The notes: generated by a model from the letters alone, not told the origin. 64,000 bases of DNA from CAYVUM01 sp964619055 (GCA_964619055.1 CAZUDB010000007.1:27960-91959), one strand, 5' to 3'. Numbered from the stretch's first letter, positions 43,405 through 52,479 are shown. Numbers and translations: made by a program.

Positions 43405-43824
43405 TCAGCCGGCAGTGATCTCGATATAGCGGCCTTTGACCCAGCCTGAGGAGCATGGACCAGTGTACGGTTGACGGGTGGCAATGGGTGAGGCCACGCC
43501 GCAATCCTGGCCTTTCGTGCCGTAGACGACCCCCCACCAATCCCCGTCCTTAGCGCACAAGTAGACCGTGGCCGCGGGAGACAAGCGATCGACTTCGGCA
43601 AAGCCAGTACCCGGACCGCTGCGCACAGCGAGGAAATTGCCAGCCACTCCCTTCATGTTGGCCACCACACCACTGGATCCGCAGGCATCCCAGTCGGCAT
43701 CCCCGCCCACCATCACCGGTTTGCCCCGGTCATCCGCGAGCGCGGGCCCCAACGAAGGTGCGGCAAGGCCAAGCGCCACGGCGAAGAAGCAAATGAGACC
43801 ATCCCGAACAATTCCGTACATCAT
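43405..43824 (-). CDS. Exported SH3-like domain protein
   Basis: A 139-residue protein with a signal peptide (about 8-30, ending in GPALAD) and a bacterial SH3 (SH3b) core: NFLAVRSGPGTGFAEVDRL near residue 62, then VYLCAKDGDWWGVVYG and the terminal GWVKGRYIEIT. SH3b domains often bind peptidoglycan peptides. Four cysteines could make two disulfides in the periplasm. It converges with the peptidoglycan-binding gene and is divergent from the permease gene at 43961. An inverted repeat at 43368-43389 lies between the two stops without a T-run. Confidence 0.82.
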   Translation of the reverse strand: MMYGIVRDGLICFFAVALGLAAPSLGPALADDRGKPVMVGGDADWDACGSSGVVANMKGVAGNFLAVRSGPGTGFAEVDRLSPAATVYLCAKDGDWWGVVYGTKGQDCGVASPIATRQPYTGPCSSGWVKGRYIEITAG

Positions 43825-43960
43825 GGCTCCCCGACGTCCGTCTTGAGAAACCGTAGCCCGGTCCCGCGTTGAGCCTCAAGGCGCAACCGTAAATCCGAGC
43901 GCTAGAGGACGATCAACGTCAAGCTCGTCCTCGACCGCCCACTGCGCTAAACACACTTCG

Positions 43961-44923
43961 ATGCTTCGCTTTCTCGCCGATCGCCTGTTTCAGTCGGCAG
44001 TTGTCCTGGCTGTCATGTCGTTTGTGGTCTACGGCCTTCTGGGCTTGATGCCCGGCGATCCGCTGGACCTCATGCTCACCGCCGATCCACGTATGACGGC
44101 CGCGGACGCCGAACGGCTGCGCGCCCTTTATGACCTCGATCGGCCCATCTTCGAACGCTACCTGGACTGGTTGTCGGCAGCGCTTTTGGGCGATTTCGGT
44201 GCCTCTCGCCTCCATGCCAGACCGGTGCTGGATGTCCTGCCGAGCGCGCTTCTCAATACTGTTATCCTAATGGGGCTCAGTTTCTTGTTGTCGATCGCGA
44301 TTGCCCTGCCCGCTGGCATCACGGCGGCCATGCGGCCCAACAGCGCCATCGACCATGTCATCAATCTGGTCGCATTCGCCGGCATCTCGGTACCGCCGTT
44401 CTGGCTGGCGTTGCTATTGATTTTGCTGTTTGCAGTCAGCCTTGGCTGGTTGCCCGCGGGCGGGCTCGGCACCGGCGGAGGTGGTGTGCTGGAGACACTG
44501 CGGTTCGCGGCTCTGCCGGTGTTGAGCCTGACGCTGGCAAGCGTCGGCGGCCATATTCGCTACGTTCGCGCCGCCATGATCGAAACGCTCCGACAGGATT
44601 ATATTCGAACTGCGCGCGCCAAGGGTCTGGCGCCCCGCCGGGTTGTCGTCGGCCATGCGCTCCGCAACGGCATGATCCCTGTGGTTACAGTCCTTGCACT
44701 CGACGCGGGCTTGTTGTTTTCGGGGGCCTTGATTACGGAAACCGTGTTCGCGTGGCCGGGCATGGGGCGCCTGATCTACGACGCCATCCTCGGCAACGAC
44801 TACAACCTAGCGCTTGTCACCCTGTTATTCGCAACGCTGTTGACGCTCGCCGGAAATTTGGTGGCGGACGTTGCCTATGTGCTCCTTGATCCCCGAGTCT
44901 CTTTCGCGGGAAGCGAGCAATGA
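43961..44923 (+). CDS. Peptide ABC transporter permease (DppB/OppB type)
   Basis: A 320-residue permease with six helices. The N-terminus MLRFLADRLFQSAVVLAVMS and the early MPGDPLDLML segment are typical of the OppB/DppB branch of BPD_transp_1. The EAA loop reads RTARAKGLAPRRVVVGHALRNG (about 212-233), and ETVFAWPGMGRLIYDAI is the conserved C-terminal signature. It overlaps the next permease gene (ATGA at 44920). It is the likely partner of the receptor encoded at 40521. The promoter would lie in the 136-base gap shared with the divergent SH3 gene. Confidence 0.93.
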   Translation: MLRFLADRLFQSAVVLAVMSFVVYGLLGLMPGDPLDLMLTADPRMTAADAERLRALYDLDRPIFERYLDWLSAALLGDFGASRLHARPVLDVLPSALLNTVILMGLSFLLSIAIALPAGITAAMRPNSAIDHVINLVAFAGISVPPFWLALLLILLFAVSLGWLPAGGLGTGGGGVLETLRFAALPVLSLTLASVGGHIRYVRAAMIETLRQDYIRTARAKGLAPRRVVVGHALRNGMIPVVTVLALDAGLLFSGALITETVFAWPGMGRLIYDAILGNDYNLALVTLLFATLLTLAGNLVADVAYVLLDPRVSFAGSEQ

Positions 44924-45813
44924 GCCCTACAACCCTGATCCTGAAACGCTTTTTCCGCCACCGGCTGGCCGTGGCCAGCCTGCTCGTGCTGACGACGCTC
45001 GCCGCGGGTGCCTTGGCGGCGCCATGGATCGCTGACGCGCTCGCAACGTCCCCGGACCAGGTCAATCTGTTCGGACGCTTTGAGCCCCCCTCGGCGGAGC
45101 ATCCGCTTGGCACCGACGAGCTCGGCCGCGACGTTCTGCTCCGCCTGCTCTATGGCGGTCGGGTTTCGCTGGTGGTCGGGGTCACGGCGGCCGTGGCAGC
45201 GGCCGTGCTCGGTACGCTGATCGGTTTGGTGGCCGGCTTCCACGGCGGACGCCTCGATGCCATCCTGATGCGCACAACAGACGGGGTCATTGCATTGCCG
45301 TTGCTGCCGCTCTTGATCGTGTTGGCGGCCCTGGACCCAGCCAAGCTCGGCCTGCCCGAATCCGTAATTGCCAGCGAGCAATGGAGCTTCCTGCGCATAA
45401 TTGTCATCGTCGCGCTATTTGGCTGGCCGATGGTGGCCCGTCTCGTTCGCGGCTCGGCCTTGGCCTTGCGAGAACAGGCATTCATCCAGTCCGCCAAAGC
45501 CATGGGCGCCGGGCCGTTCCGCATCATGACGGTCCATTTGTTGCCAAACCTGGCTTCGCCTGTAATCGTCGCCACGACGCTCGCCGCCGGCAACATCATC
45601 CTGCTCGAAAGCGTGCTGAGTTTCCTTGGCCTTGGCATCCAGCCGCCGACGCCGTCCTGGGGCAACCTTTTAACCGGTGCGCAGGAGTTGATACGGACCG
45701 CGCCGGCGCTTGCGATCTGGCCCGGACTGTTGATCTTCGCGACCGTGATTGCGTTTAACTTTGTGGGCGACGGGCTCCGCGACGCCCTTGATCCGCGGGC
45801 CAGCCTCCGCTAA
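44920..45813 (+). CDS. Peptide ABC transporter permease (DppC/OppC type)
   Basis: A 297-residue permease. The N-terminal KRFFRHRLAVASLLVL helix and PSAEHPLGTDELGRDVLLRLLYGGRVSL match the OppC/DppC N-terminus. The EAA loop QSAKAMGAGPFRIMTVHLLPN and the C-terminal FVGDGLRDALDPR complete the family. Start overlaps the stop of the preceding permease. No ATP-binding gene follows; the next gene is an esterase. The transporter therefore lacks its ATPase locally and may share YejF (7.6 kb) or another OppDF-like ATPase, which is an inference. Confidence 0.93.
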   Translation: MSPTTLILKRFFRHRLAVASLLVLTTLAAGALAAPWIADALATSPDQVNLFGRFEPPSAEHPLGTDELGRDVLLRLLYGGRVSLVVGVTAAVAAAVLGTLIGLVAGFHGGRLDAILMRTTDGVIALPLLPLLIVLAALDPAKLGLPESVIASEQWSFLRIIVIVALFGWPMVARLVRGSALALREQAFIQSAKAMGAGPFRIMTVHLLPNLASPVIVATTLAAGNIILLESVLSFLGLGIQPPTPSWGNLLTGAQELIRTAPALAIWPGLLIFATVIAFNFVGDGLRDALDPRASLR

Positions 45814-45855
45814 CGCTGCCAACCCAGAAACGAACCTCAAAGCTGGGAGCATGGC

Positions 45856-46956
45856 ATGGTGGGACGGCTGACCCAAACCCTAACGGCAGCGGCACTATCG
45901 ATGTGCCTCGCCGGAACGGCCGCCATTGCAGCGCAATCCGCCCCACCGCTGTCGGCGCTCGGCATCGATCCCAGTGGGATTACGGTTTCGGGGATCTCGT
46001 CGGGGGCTTTTCTCGCCCACCAAATCCATATCGCCCATGCCAGCATGATCCAGGGGGCCGGCTTGATCGCTGGCGGTCCCTACTATTGCGCCGGCTCCGG
46101 TTATCCCTTCACGGTCCTGCGCGCCACAACGGTGTGCGCTACACTTGGCAGCTTTGGGCCCTTTATCGGACCGCCCGAAGTGGGGCCGCTCCTGGAGGAG
46201 ATTGCGGCGCGTGCTGAGGCCGATGACATCGACGATCCGGCCAACTTGAGGAGCGACCGAGTTTACCTTTTCTCCGGCGAACAGGACGACATCGTGCCCA
46301 CCTCCGTGGTCGAGGCTGTGGCCGACCTGTATCGTCCGTGGATCGCCGATGCTGGCCTGATCCTACATCGGGAGCGCGAAGCGCCCCACGCCATGATTAC
46401 GGATGGTTTTGGCACAGCCTGCGACGATCAAGCCTCGCCCTACATCGCCAACTGCGGTTTCGACCTGGCAGGGGCAATCCTGAACCATCTCTATGGCGTC
46501 TTGCCTTCCGGAACGCCCCAAAAAAGTGGTGAGGTGCTGTCCTTCGACCAGACGGCGATCCTAGCAACGACCTCGGGCCACACGGCTACGGCGGCCACGA
46601 TCGGAATGGCGGAGACGGGCTTCGTCTACGTGCCTGAGGCGTGCCAGAACGGCGGCTGCAGGCTGCACGTGGCATTGCACGGATGTTTACAATCGGCAAA
46701 GCGGATCGGCGATGCCTTCGTCATTGGCGCGGGCTACAACCGCTGGGCTGATGCCGGGCGGATCGTGATCCTCTATCCTCAGGCGTCGGCGGAGGTGGAG
46801 GATTTGGGATTGATCGATCTTCCGTGGCCCAATCCCGCCGGCTGCTGGGACTGGTGGGGGTTCGCTGGGGAGCCCTATCACACACGGTCGGCTCCTCAAA
46901 TCCGTGCCATCAAGTCCATGATTGATCGACTGATGGACTCAACTCCTGGCCAGTAA
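45856..46956 (+). CDS. Exported PHB-depolymerase-family esterase
   Basis: A 366-residue alpha/beta hydrolase with a signal peptide (about 6-26). The nucleophile elbow is GISSGAF (Ser49), a G-x-S-x-G-like motif at the start of the mature protein. A second family feature is VALHGCLQS near 275, the oxyanion-hole region, and the C-terminal CWDWWGF. Organisation resembles the periplasmic PhaZ of Rhodospirillum rubrum, a catalytic domain without substrate-binding domain, but the substrate could be another polyester or small ester. Cysteines in the mature part suggest disulfides and periplasmic location. It follows the permease by 42 bases and may be in the same transcript. Confidence 0.85.
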   Translation: MVGRLTQTLTAAALSMCLAGTAAIAAQSAPPLSALGIDPSGITVSGISSGAFLAHQIHIAHASMIQGAGLIAGGPYYCAGSGYPFTVLRATTVCATLGSFGPFIGPPEVGPLLEEIAARAEADDIDDPANLRSDRVYLFSGEQDDIVPTSVVEAVADLYRPWIADAGLILHREREAPHAMITDGFGTACDDQASPYIANCGFDLAGAILNHLYGVLPSGTPQKSGEVLSFDQTAILATTSGHTATAATIGMAETGFVYVPEACQNGGCRLHVALHGCLQSAKRIGDAFVIGAGYNRWADAGRIVILYPQASAEVEDLGLIDLPWPNPAGCWDWWGFAGEPYHTRSAPQIRAIKSMIDRLMDSTPGQ

Positions 46957-47297
46957 GACGGGCTTTCAGGCCCATGGCGGGGCAAGCGTTGCCCCGGGAA
47001 TTGGTCCCTTTCTGGCGCGCGGAGGGTGATCCCGGCCGCCACAAGACAGTGTGCGTCTGCTTGACAAGAGTGGTTTCAGGGGGTTTTCAATTGGCATCGG
47101 AATGCTCTGACCGGGTATTAACCAAGCAGGCGGATCGACCGGAGGATGTGCACCGTTTGCACGGCCGGCGCCAGGCGGTGCAGACGAGGCCTGCAGCCCG
47201 CTGATACCTTCCCACGAAACCATCGATCACCAACAGTCATAATCCACAGTAAAGTCCGCTGCGTTTCGCAATCTTTCTGGACACTCCGTTAGGATAG
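46957..47297. other. Intergenic region with hairpin, upstream of sulfotransferase
   Basis: About 341 bases without a convincing gene. A perfect hairpin, CGGGGCAA (46978-46985) with TTGCCCCG (46989-46996) and a 3-base loop, lies just after the esterase gene; no T-run follows it. The last 80 bases become AT-rich, matching the sulfotransferase gene. Short frames here have no ribosome-binding site. Confidence 0.5.
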
Positions 47298-47867
47298 ATG
47301 ATGAGCACACAACCGAAGGTCATCCAAATCGGCTTTAATCGATGCGGCAGCCGGACAATCTACCATTACTTTCTTAAAAACAACCTACCAGCGATGCACT
47401 GGATGGAGGGTGTCGTCGGAAAAAAAATGAAGATCAACCTCGCGATGGGCCTTCCACCTTTTCAAGGCTTTGACGAGTATATTCTTTATTCGGATTTGAT
47501 GGGCCCGGTAAATAAACCAATTTTTGAAGGACATCTATATTTTCGTGATATATATGAATCCTATCCAGATTCTCTATTTATCTTAAATACTAGAAATATT
47601 GAAAGCTGGTTAAAAAGCCGGCAAAAATACGCAAACTTCATTGTTCGTTATCAAAGGTTTTATGATTTAAAGACCGATCAGGAAGTAGAGGAGTTTTGGC
47701 GCGCGCAATGGCATCTTCAACATGAGCGGGTTCAGGCGTTCTTCCGAGACCGGCCGGGACAGCTTCTCACGCTCGATATTGATACTCAAGGCGGTGATCA
47801 GTTAGCTGATTTTCTGAAGCCCCATTACGATACGGACCCACAGCATTGGGGACATGTTGGCAAGTAA
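47298..47867 (+). CDS. Sulfotransferase family protein, AT-rich
   Basis: A 189-residue protein with a PAPS-binding P-loop-like N-terminus: VIQIGFNRCGSRTIYHYF is the 5'-phosphosulfate loop pattern of small bacterial sulfotransferases. ILNTRNIESWLKSRQKYAN near residue 94 matches the 3'-phosphate-binding R-N-x-x-x-W region. Usual length for this short branch is 180-220 residues, so it appears complete. The acceptor is unknown. Codon use is markedly AT-richer than neighbours, which points to horizontal acquisition. A second ATG lies at 47301. No PAPS-synthesis genes are nearby. Confidence 0.78.
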   Translation: MMSTQPKVIQIGFNRCGSRTIYHYFLKNNLPAMHWMEGVVGKKMKINLAMGLPPFQGFDEYILYSDLMGPVNKPIFEGHLYFRDIYESYPDSLFILNTRNIESWLKSRQKYANFIVRYQRFYDLKTDQEVEEFWRAQWHLQHERVQAFFRDRPGQLLTLDIDTQGGDQLADFLKPHYDTDPQHWGHVGK

Positions 47868-48059
47868 AGGGCCGCGACCAACCCTGCTCAACAACGTTGC
47901 GTCCAGCACCTGCATATCTTTTGGCCTTCGCCCAGGTTTGACGGAGACACGCCGACAGTTCGTTCACGGTCATGCACTTGCCGGTGATTGCACTTGCCGA
48001 GACGGCCCGTGCACGCAAGCTTTTCGGTCAGCGCAAACGCCGTATGGGAAGCGTGACCG

Positions 48060-49457
48060 ATGCCAGCCAAGTATTGGACTCCCCCTCATTTGATCGCGGC
48101 AGCCGTCGTTGCCGTCTTCGCCTCGCTTTGCACAAGCCATGGTAGGGCGGGCGAGGCGATCGACCCGGTGGCGGTACAGAGCCGAGCTTTAATCTTCGGC
48201 ACCAGCGGGGAAGTTCGCGATGCGTTAACCGGCCTGCGGAACCGCGGCAAGGCGGACGTTGCAGCCGCCATGATCCTGGCGATGCGATACAACCGCGCCG
48301 CGGGACGCAACATCTCCATCGCCCTCACGGACCTGACGGGGCATCGCGCTGACCGTTGGTTCGACTGGATGATCTGGCAGGAGCGCCATCCCGAGATCAC
48401 ACCACATGACACTTACGCGGACCTGAAGCTGGAAGTGTTCCAACGCGTCGATCCGGCCTTTCGGCGGTTTTTCCCCGATGGCGAGACGCTGGACCGCATG
48501 CGAATTCGCCTGGAAGAGGTTTCATGGGGAGGAGTGGCGGTGGACGGCATCCCTGCGCTCGACAATCCGGAACTGATCCGCAGTGCCGAAGCCGATTACT
48601 TGCGGGACGAGGACCTGGTGTTTGGCGTCGAGATCAATGGCGATGCCCGGGCCTATCCGCTGCGCATTCTCGGCTGGCACGAAATGGTAAACGATGTCGT
48701 GGGCGGCGTCCCGCTGGCGCTGGCGTACTGTACACTCTGCGGCTCGGGGATCCTGTTCGAGACGGCGGTGCCGGGCTGGAACGATCCGTTGGTTTTTGGC
48801 TCCTCAGGCTTACTCTATCGCTCCAACAAGCTCATGTTCGACCGCCAGACGGACAGCTTATGGAATCAGTTTACCGGCGAACCCGTTTCCGGCCCACTGG
48901 TGGATAAGAACATCGCGCTCACTATCCGCCCCGTGGTGATCACGAGTTGGGCGGAGTGGCGTGCGGTCCATCCGGACACTCGGGTCCTGTCCCTGAACAC
49001 CGGTCACCGCCGCGACTACGGCTCCGGCGTTGTCTACCGGGACTACTTCGCGAGTCCGGACCTGATGTTCCCATCGGCCGTCGACGAAACGCTGTTCCGG
49101 CAAAAGGAGTATGTGTTCGGCGTCCGCGACGTGGGCGCCGCCAAGGCTTGGCCGCTGGATGTCTTCGCTGACGGTGCCGTGATTAACGATACGGTCGGGC
49201 GGCGCGACATTGTGCTCATCGGCGAACAGGCAACGCGAACCGTGCGGGCGTACGATCGTGGTGCGCGGACCTTCACAGCAGCAGCCAATCCGAGCCTTCT
49301 GAAACATGGAGATGAACTTTGGCTGGTCGGTGAGGAGGCCCTCACCGGGCCGAACGGATCGACACTGCCACGCGTGCCCGGTCACATCGCCTATTGGTTC
49401 GCCTGGAACAGTTACCTCGGCCGCGAGAGCGAGATCTACGGCGCCGTCAACAACTAG
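48060..49457 (+). CDS. DUF3179 domain protein, exported
   Basis: A 465-residue protein with a signal peptide (about 10-30). The C-terminal two thirds match DUF3179: IPALDNPELIRSAEADYLRDEDLVFGVE, the central GWHEMVNDVVGG, YCTLCGSGILFE with a CxxC pair, FGSSGLLYRSNKLMFDRQTDSLW, and the later PKAWPLDVF-like AKAWPLDVF. The N-terminal domain (about 35-140) is less familiar. Function of the family is unknown, and the conserved cysteines suggest redox or metal binding in the periplasm. The gap of 190 bases before it contains no gene. Confidence 0.88.
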   Translation: MPAKYWTPPHLIAAAVVAVFASLCTSHGRAGEAIDPVAVQSRALIFGTSGEVRDALTGLRNRGKADVAAAMILAMRYNRAAGRNISIALTDLTGHRADRWFDWMIWQERHPEITPHDTYADLKLEVFQRVDPAFRRFFPDGETLDRMRIRLEEVSWGGVAVDGIPALDNPELIRSAEADYLRDEDLVFGVEINGDARAYPLRILGWHEMVNDVVGGVPLALAYCTLCGSGILFETAVPGWNDPLVFGSSGLLYRSNKLMFDRQTDSLWNQFTGEPVSGPLVDKNIALTIRPVVITSWAEWRAVHPDTRVLSLNTGHRRDYGSGVVYRDYFASPDLMFPSAVDETLFRQKEYVFGVRDVGAAKAWPLDVFADGAVINDTVGRRDIVLIGEQATRTVRAYDRGARTFTAAANPSLLKHGDELWLVGEEALTGPNGSTLPRVPGHIAYWFAWNSYLGRESEIYGAVNN

Positions 49458-49527
49458 CCTCAACCGGCACGGGCTCTGCGAGCCGTTATCGCTCGTGAGC
49501 ACGACACGGGACTGCTAGTGTGACGAC

Positions 49528-50163
49528 ATGTTTGACTATGATCTCGCCCATTGGGGTGCCTTTGTTTCGGCCGCCATCTTGCTCAGCGTTTCGCCTGGCC
49601 CCGACATGGCGTTCATGCTCGCACACACGGCGCGCGGCGGGGTTCGCGCGGGGTTAACTGCGCTCGCCGGCATCCTCACAGGTGTCCTGGGCCACATCGC
49701 CCTGACGGCCGCGGGCCTTTCCGCCGTGCTGGCCACATCCGCCGTCGCATTCTCGGTCGTGAAATGGGCCGGTGCTGCGTACCTGGTCTATCTCGGCATC
49801 ACCATGCTCCTAACGAAGGGCGAATCCACCGCAAGCCTGCATCCACCGCCGCCCGCGCCCGCGTGGCAGATCTACCGGCAGGGCATTCTTGTGGATTTGT
49901 TAAATCCTAAGGTGGCATTGTTCTTCCTCGCATTCCTGCCACAGTTTGTGGTTCCCGGTGCCGGCCCCGTTTGGGTCCAACTGCTTTTGCATGGCGTGCT
50001 TTTGCTCGCTATCGCCGCCGCCATCGAGCCTCTATTGGTCGTGGCCGCGGCGTGGCTCGCGCGGACCTTCGGCACCAACGGCCGTCTTCGGATATGGGTC
50101 GAGCGCGGCTTGGGCACGGTCCTCGTGGCCCTGGGTATTCGGCTGGTACTCGCCGAGCGCTAG
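49528..50163 (+). CDS. LysE/RhtB family amino-acid exporter
   Basis: A 211-residue inner-membrane protein with six hydrophobic helices. LysE family sequence: SVSPGPDMAFMLAHTARGGVRAG near residue 21 (typical S-P-G-P-D), GAAYLVYLGITML near residue 85, and NPKVALFFLAFLPQFV near residue 127. Members export amino acids such as threonine, homoserine or lysine. Nothing nearby indicates the substrate. It starts 70 bases after the DUF3179 gene; no terminator was seen between them. Confidence 0.93.
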   Translation: MFDYDLAHWGAFVSAAILLSVSPGPDMAFMLAHTARGGVRAGLTALAGILTGVLGHIALTAAGLSAVLATSAVAFSVVKWAGAAYLVYLGITMLLTKGESTASLHPPPPAPAWQIYRQGILVDLLNPKVALFFLAFLPQFVVPGAGPVWVQLLLHGVLLLAIAAAIEPLLVVAAAWLARTFGTNGRLRIWVERGLGTVLVALGIRLVLAER

Positions 50164-50281
50164 CGCATGGCAGTGTCGTCAGAGTGGCGCAGACCACTTA
50201 TAGTGCACGTGCAAATTAGCTTGGTTTGAACGCTCGGTATGGCACCAGCTTGGGCGGGCGGACAATGGGCGGAGTTTTTTC

Positions 50282-51040
50282 ATGTATTGGCGGCTCCGGA
50301 GATTGCGGACGAACACAAAAACCGCACTTCATCGCCGGCTCCGGCGCAAACCCCTGCAGATTCACCGTCATCCTGCCTTGATTTCGTTTTGTTTTGACGA
50401 CTTCAACGTCTCTGCCGCCGCCGCCGGCCGGGAAATTCTGGAAGACAGCGGCTTTTGCGGCACCTATTACGCATGCTTAGGCCTGAATGGCGAGATCCGA
50501 AGCGAAGAGATTACGTTTTCGCCCGACGATATTCCCATGCTCGTCGAACGTGGGCACGAGGTGGGCTGCCACACGTTCCGTCATCGGGTGCTCGGCGATG
50601 CGAGCGCCTCCGAAATCGAGCGGGAGGTCGCTGACAATGCCGCTGCCATGGATCGGCTGGTCCCAGGCTACACACTCCGCACCTTCGCCTACCCCAACGG
50701 CGAAGTGACACTCACGGCTAAGCGGGTTCTCGGCGCACATTTCGTCAGTTGTCGCGGCACCGAAGGCGGGATCAACATCGGCGCCTGTGACCTTGCCCTG
50801 CTGCGCGGAACCAAAATCTATAGCTGCCGCCAGGACGTTCCGGCCCTCCGAGCCCTTATTCAGGAGAACGCCCAGATTGGCGGTTGGCTTATCTTTTACA
50901 CCCATGATGTGCGCGCGGAACCGTTTCGCTGGGGATGCACGCCGGAGGATTTCGCTACCGTGGTGCGGGCTGCCGCCGCCTCGGCGTGTGACGTGCTGAC
51001 GGTTCGGGACGCCATCGAAACGCTCACGACCGGCCCATAG
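50282..51040 (+). CDS. Polysaccharide deacetylase (NodB-type) family protein
   Basis: A 252-residue carbohydrate esterase 4-like protein. The metal-binding pattern is present: motif 1 SFCFDDF (Asp39, Asp40) and motif 2 HTFRH (His97, His101). TFAYPNG represents motif 3, and a later IFYTHDV gives the terminal His. The N-terminus is strongly basic without a signal peptide, so a cytoplasmic or membrane-associated position is likely. Such proteins deacetylate N-acetyl sugars in glycan precursors or polymers. The unusual motif 1 (CFDDF for TFDDG) suggests a divergent subgroup. Confidence 0.85.
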   Translation: MYWRLRRLRTNTKTALHRRLRRKPLQIHRHPALISFCFDDFNVSAAAAGREILEDSGFCGTYYACLGLNGEIRSEEITFSPDDIPMLVERGHEVGCHTFRHRVLGDASASEIEREVADNAAAMDRLVPGYTLRTFAYPNGEVTLTAKRVLGAHFVSCRGTEGGINIGACDLALLRGTKIYSCRQDVPALRALIQENAQIGGWLIFYTHDVRAEPFRWGCTPEDFATVVRAAAASACDVLTVRDAIETLTTGP

Positions 51041-51110
51041 ATAATTGCACTCTCCCGCTCGGATGAAGTTTGGCCTAGCGTAGATAAACACTGGCGGAGC
51101 GCCAGCCGTG

Positions 51111-52205
51111 TCATTCGGGTTCGCTCTCGCTTTCCTCCGCCGGCTCGACCGGGGCCGTGCCGATTTCGAGCCCCGTTCGCAAGTCCACCAGGCCACCGTA
51201 GCGGATCTGAAAGCGCAAAACGATATCGGCGTCGGAGCCGAGCACATCCTCGATGGCTTGGCGCAGTGTCTCGCCGCTGGCGGTGAGTTCCTCGGGAAGG
51301 GAATCCCGAGGGGAGCGAACCTCGTGGGCCAGCGAGAGTGGAACGTCGACGACGATCCAGACCTCCACTGTCTTCACTGCCGTGTTCTTCAGGACGTTGA
51401 CCCGTATGGTCTCCACCGGCTGATCACCGGCCCAGGTCCGCACCGCTGCGGCAACCCGTTCCTCGTCGTGGCCCTCCTGGAAGCGCTGGATGGTGACGCT
51501 ACCGAGCTGAAGGCAGAGCAGGACCATGGCCAACAACGTAATGAACGCCCCAATGCCGAACCGTTTCTTGTAGCCTCGTTCCTTCATGGCTGGTCGCATC
51601 CCGAGCGCCAAGAACACGCAGCACGCCGCCAGAACAATCGCGACCAGATTGGTCAAGTAGAGAAGCATCGCCTCCCAGGCACCACCAATATCCTCAAAGT
51701 AAAGCAAAATCCCCGATGCGGCCAACGGCGGCACCAACGAAACGCCGATCGCGACACCCGGCAGCAGGTTCACATCCTCCCTGCGCATCTGCGTGTATGC
51801 TCCAGCGACCCCGGCCGCGAGTGCGACAATCAGCTCCTCCAAGCCGGGATCGGTGCGGGCGATCACCTCCCGTGCGACCACGACACCCTTCGGCGCGTCG
51901 GCAATGAACAAGATGATGTATGCGAGGCACACCGTGCCGACGGTTGCGAGCGCAACGGCCCCCATCAGAATCAAGGTCCGTTTCGTCCACCCCATCAGGA
52001 TCGACACCGCCATCCCGAGGATCGGTGTCATTAGGGGTGCGATCAGCATGGCGGCGATGACGACGGCGCCGGAGTTCCGGTAGAGGCCGACGGTTGCGAT
52101 GACGACCGCGATCGACATCATCGCGGCAAAGCGCCGCCAGTATGAGAGGTCGGTCAAGCCCTCAAATCTCAGGGCCTCAAGTCGGGCGTCTTGCGCCTCG
52201 GTCAC
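51111..52205 (-). CDS. DUF389 membrane protein
   Basis: A 364-residue protein with six or seven hydrophobic helices in the first 240 residues (SIAVVIATVGLYRNSGAVVIAAMLIAPLMTPI at about 31-62) and a soluble C-terminal domain of about 110 residues ending in an acidic tail. DUF389 hallmarks are visible, including the MLIAPLMTPI motif and GVAIGVSLVPPLAASG. Function is unknown. The start is GTG at 52203-52205. It converges with the deacetylase gene, with 70 bases between the stops. Confidence 0.88.
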   Translation of the reverse strand: MTEAQDARLEALRFEGLTDLSYWRRFAAMMSIAVVIATVGLYRNSGAVVIAAMLIAPLMTPILGMAVSILMGWTKRTLILMGAVALATVGTVCLAYIILFIADAPKGVVVAREVIARTDPGLEELIVALAAGVAGAYTQMRREDVNLLPGVAIGVSLVPPLAASGILLYFEDIGGAWEAMLLYLTNLVAIVLAACCVFLALGMRPAMKERGYKKRFGIGAFITLLAMVLLCLQLGSVTIQRFQEGHDEERVAAAVRTWAGDQPVETIRVNVLKNTAVKTVEVWIVVDVPLSLAHEVRSPRDSLPEELTASGETLRQAIEDVLGSDADIVLRFQIRYGGLVDLRTGLEIGTAPVEPAEESESEPE

Positions 52206-52479
52206 TTTCGCGTGCTCCGGCTGATCAGCGGCGGACCATCATCAGAGACAACGTCCATGTCCCCCAACACTGACGCCTACCCTTCACGGACTATCAAACC
52301 CACGTGCGAGTCTGCCAAAGGTGGAATGAAAGCTGTCTTGAAAACAGTGTCGTAGAGGATTCTGGCGACGAATACCAGCGACCGAGCTTTAACCGAGCGC
52401 ATCCTCGGCATGGCAGGGCTTGGTCGTTGGCCGTCGTGGCGGTGCTCTACGGATATTTCGGGCTGTTGTCGAAGCGCCT

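Noticed and set aside
47767..48059. Possible small genes between the sulfotransferase and DUF3179 genes
   Set aside because: Frames on both strands are short, overlap the neighbours and lack ribosome-binding sites.
51108..52034. 308-residue plus-strand frame over the DUF389 gene
   Set aside because: His/Arg/Gln-rich, no helices or motifs, while the minus strand gives a complete DUF389 protein.
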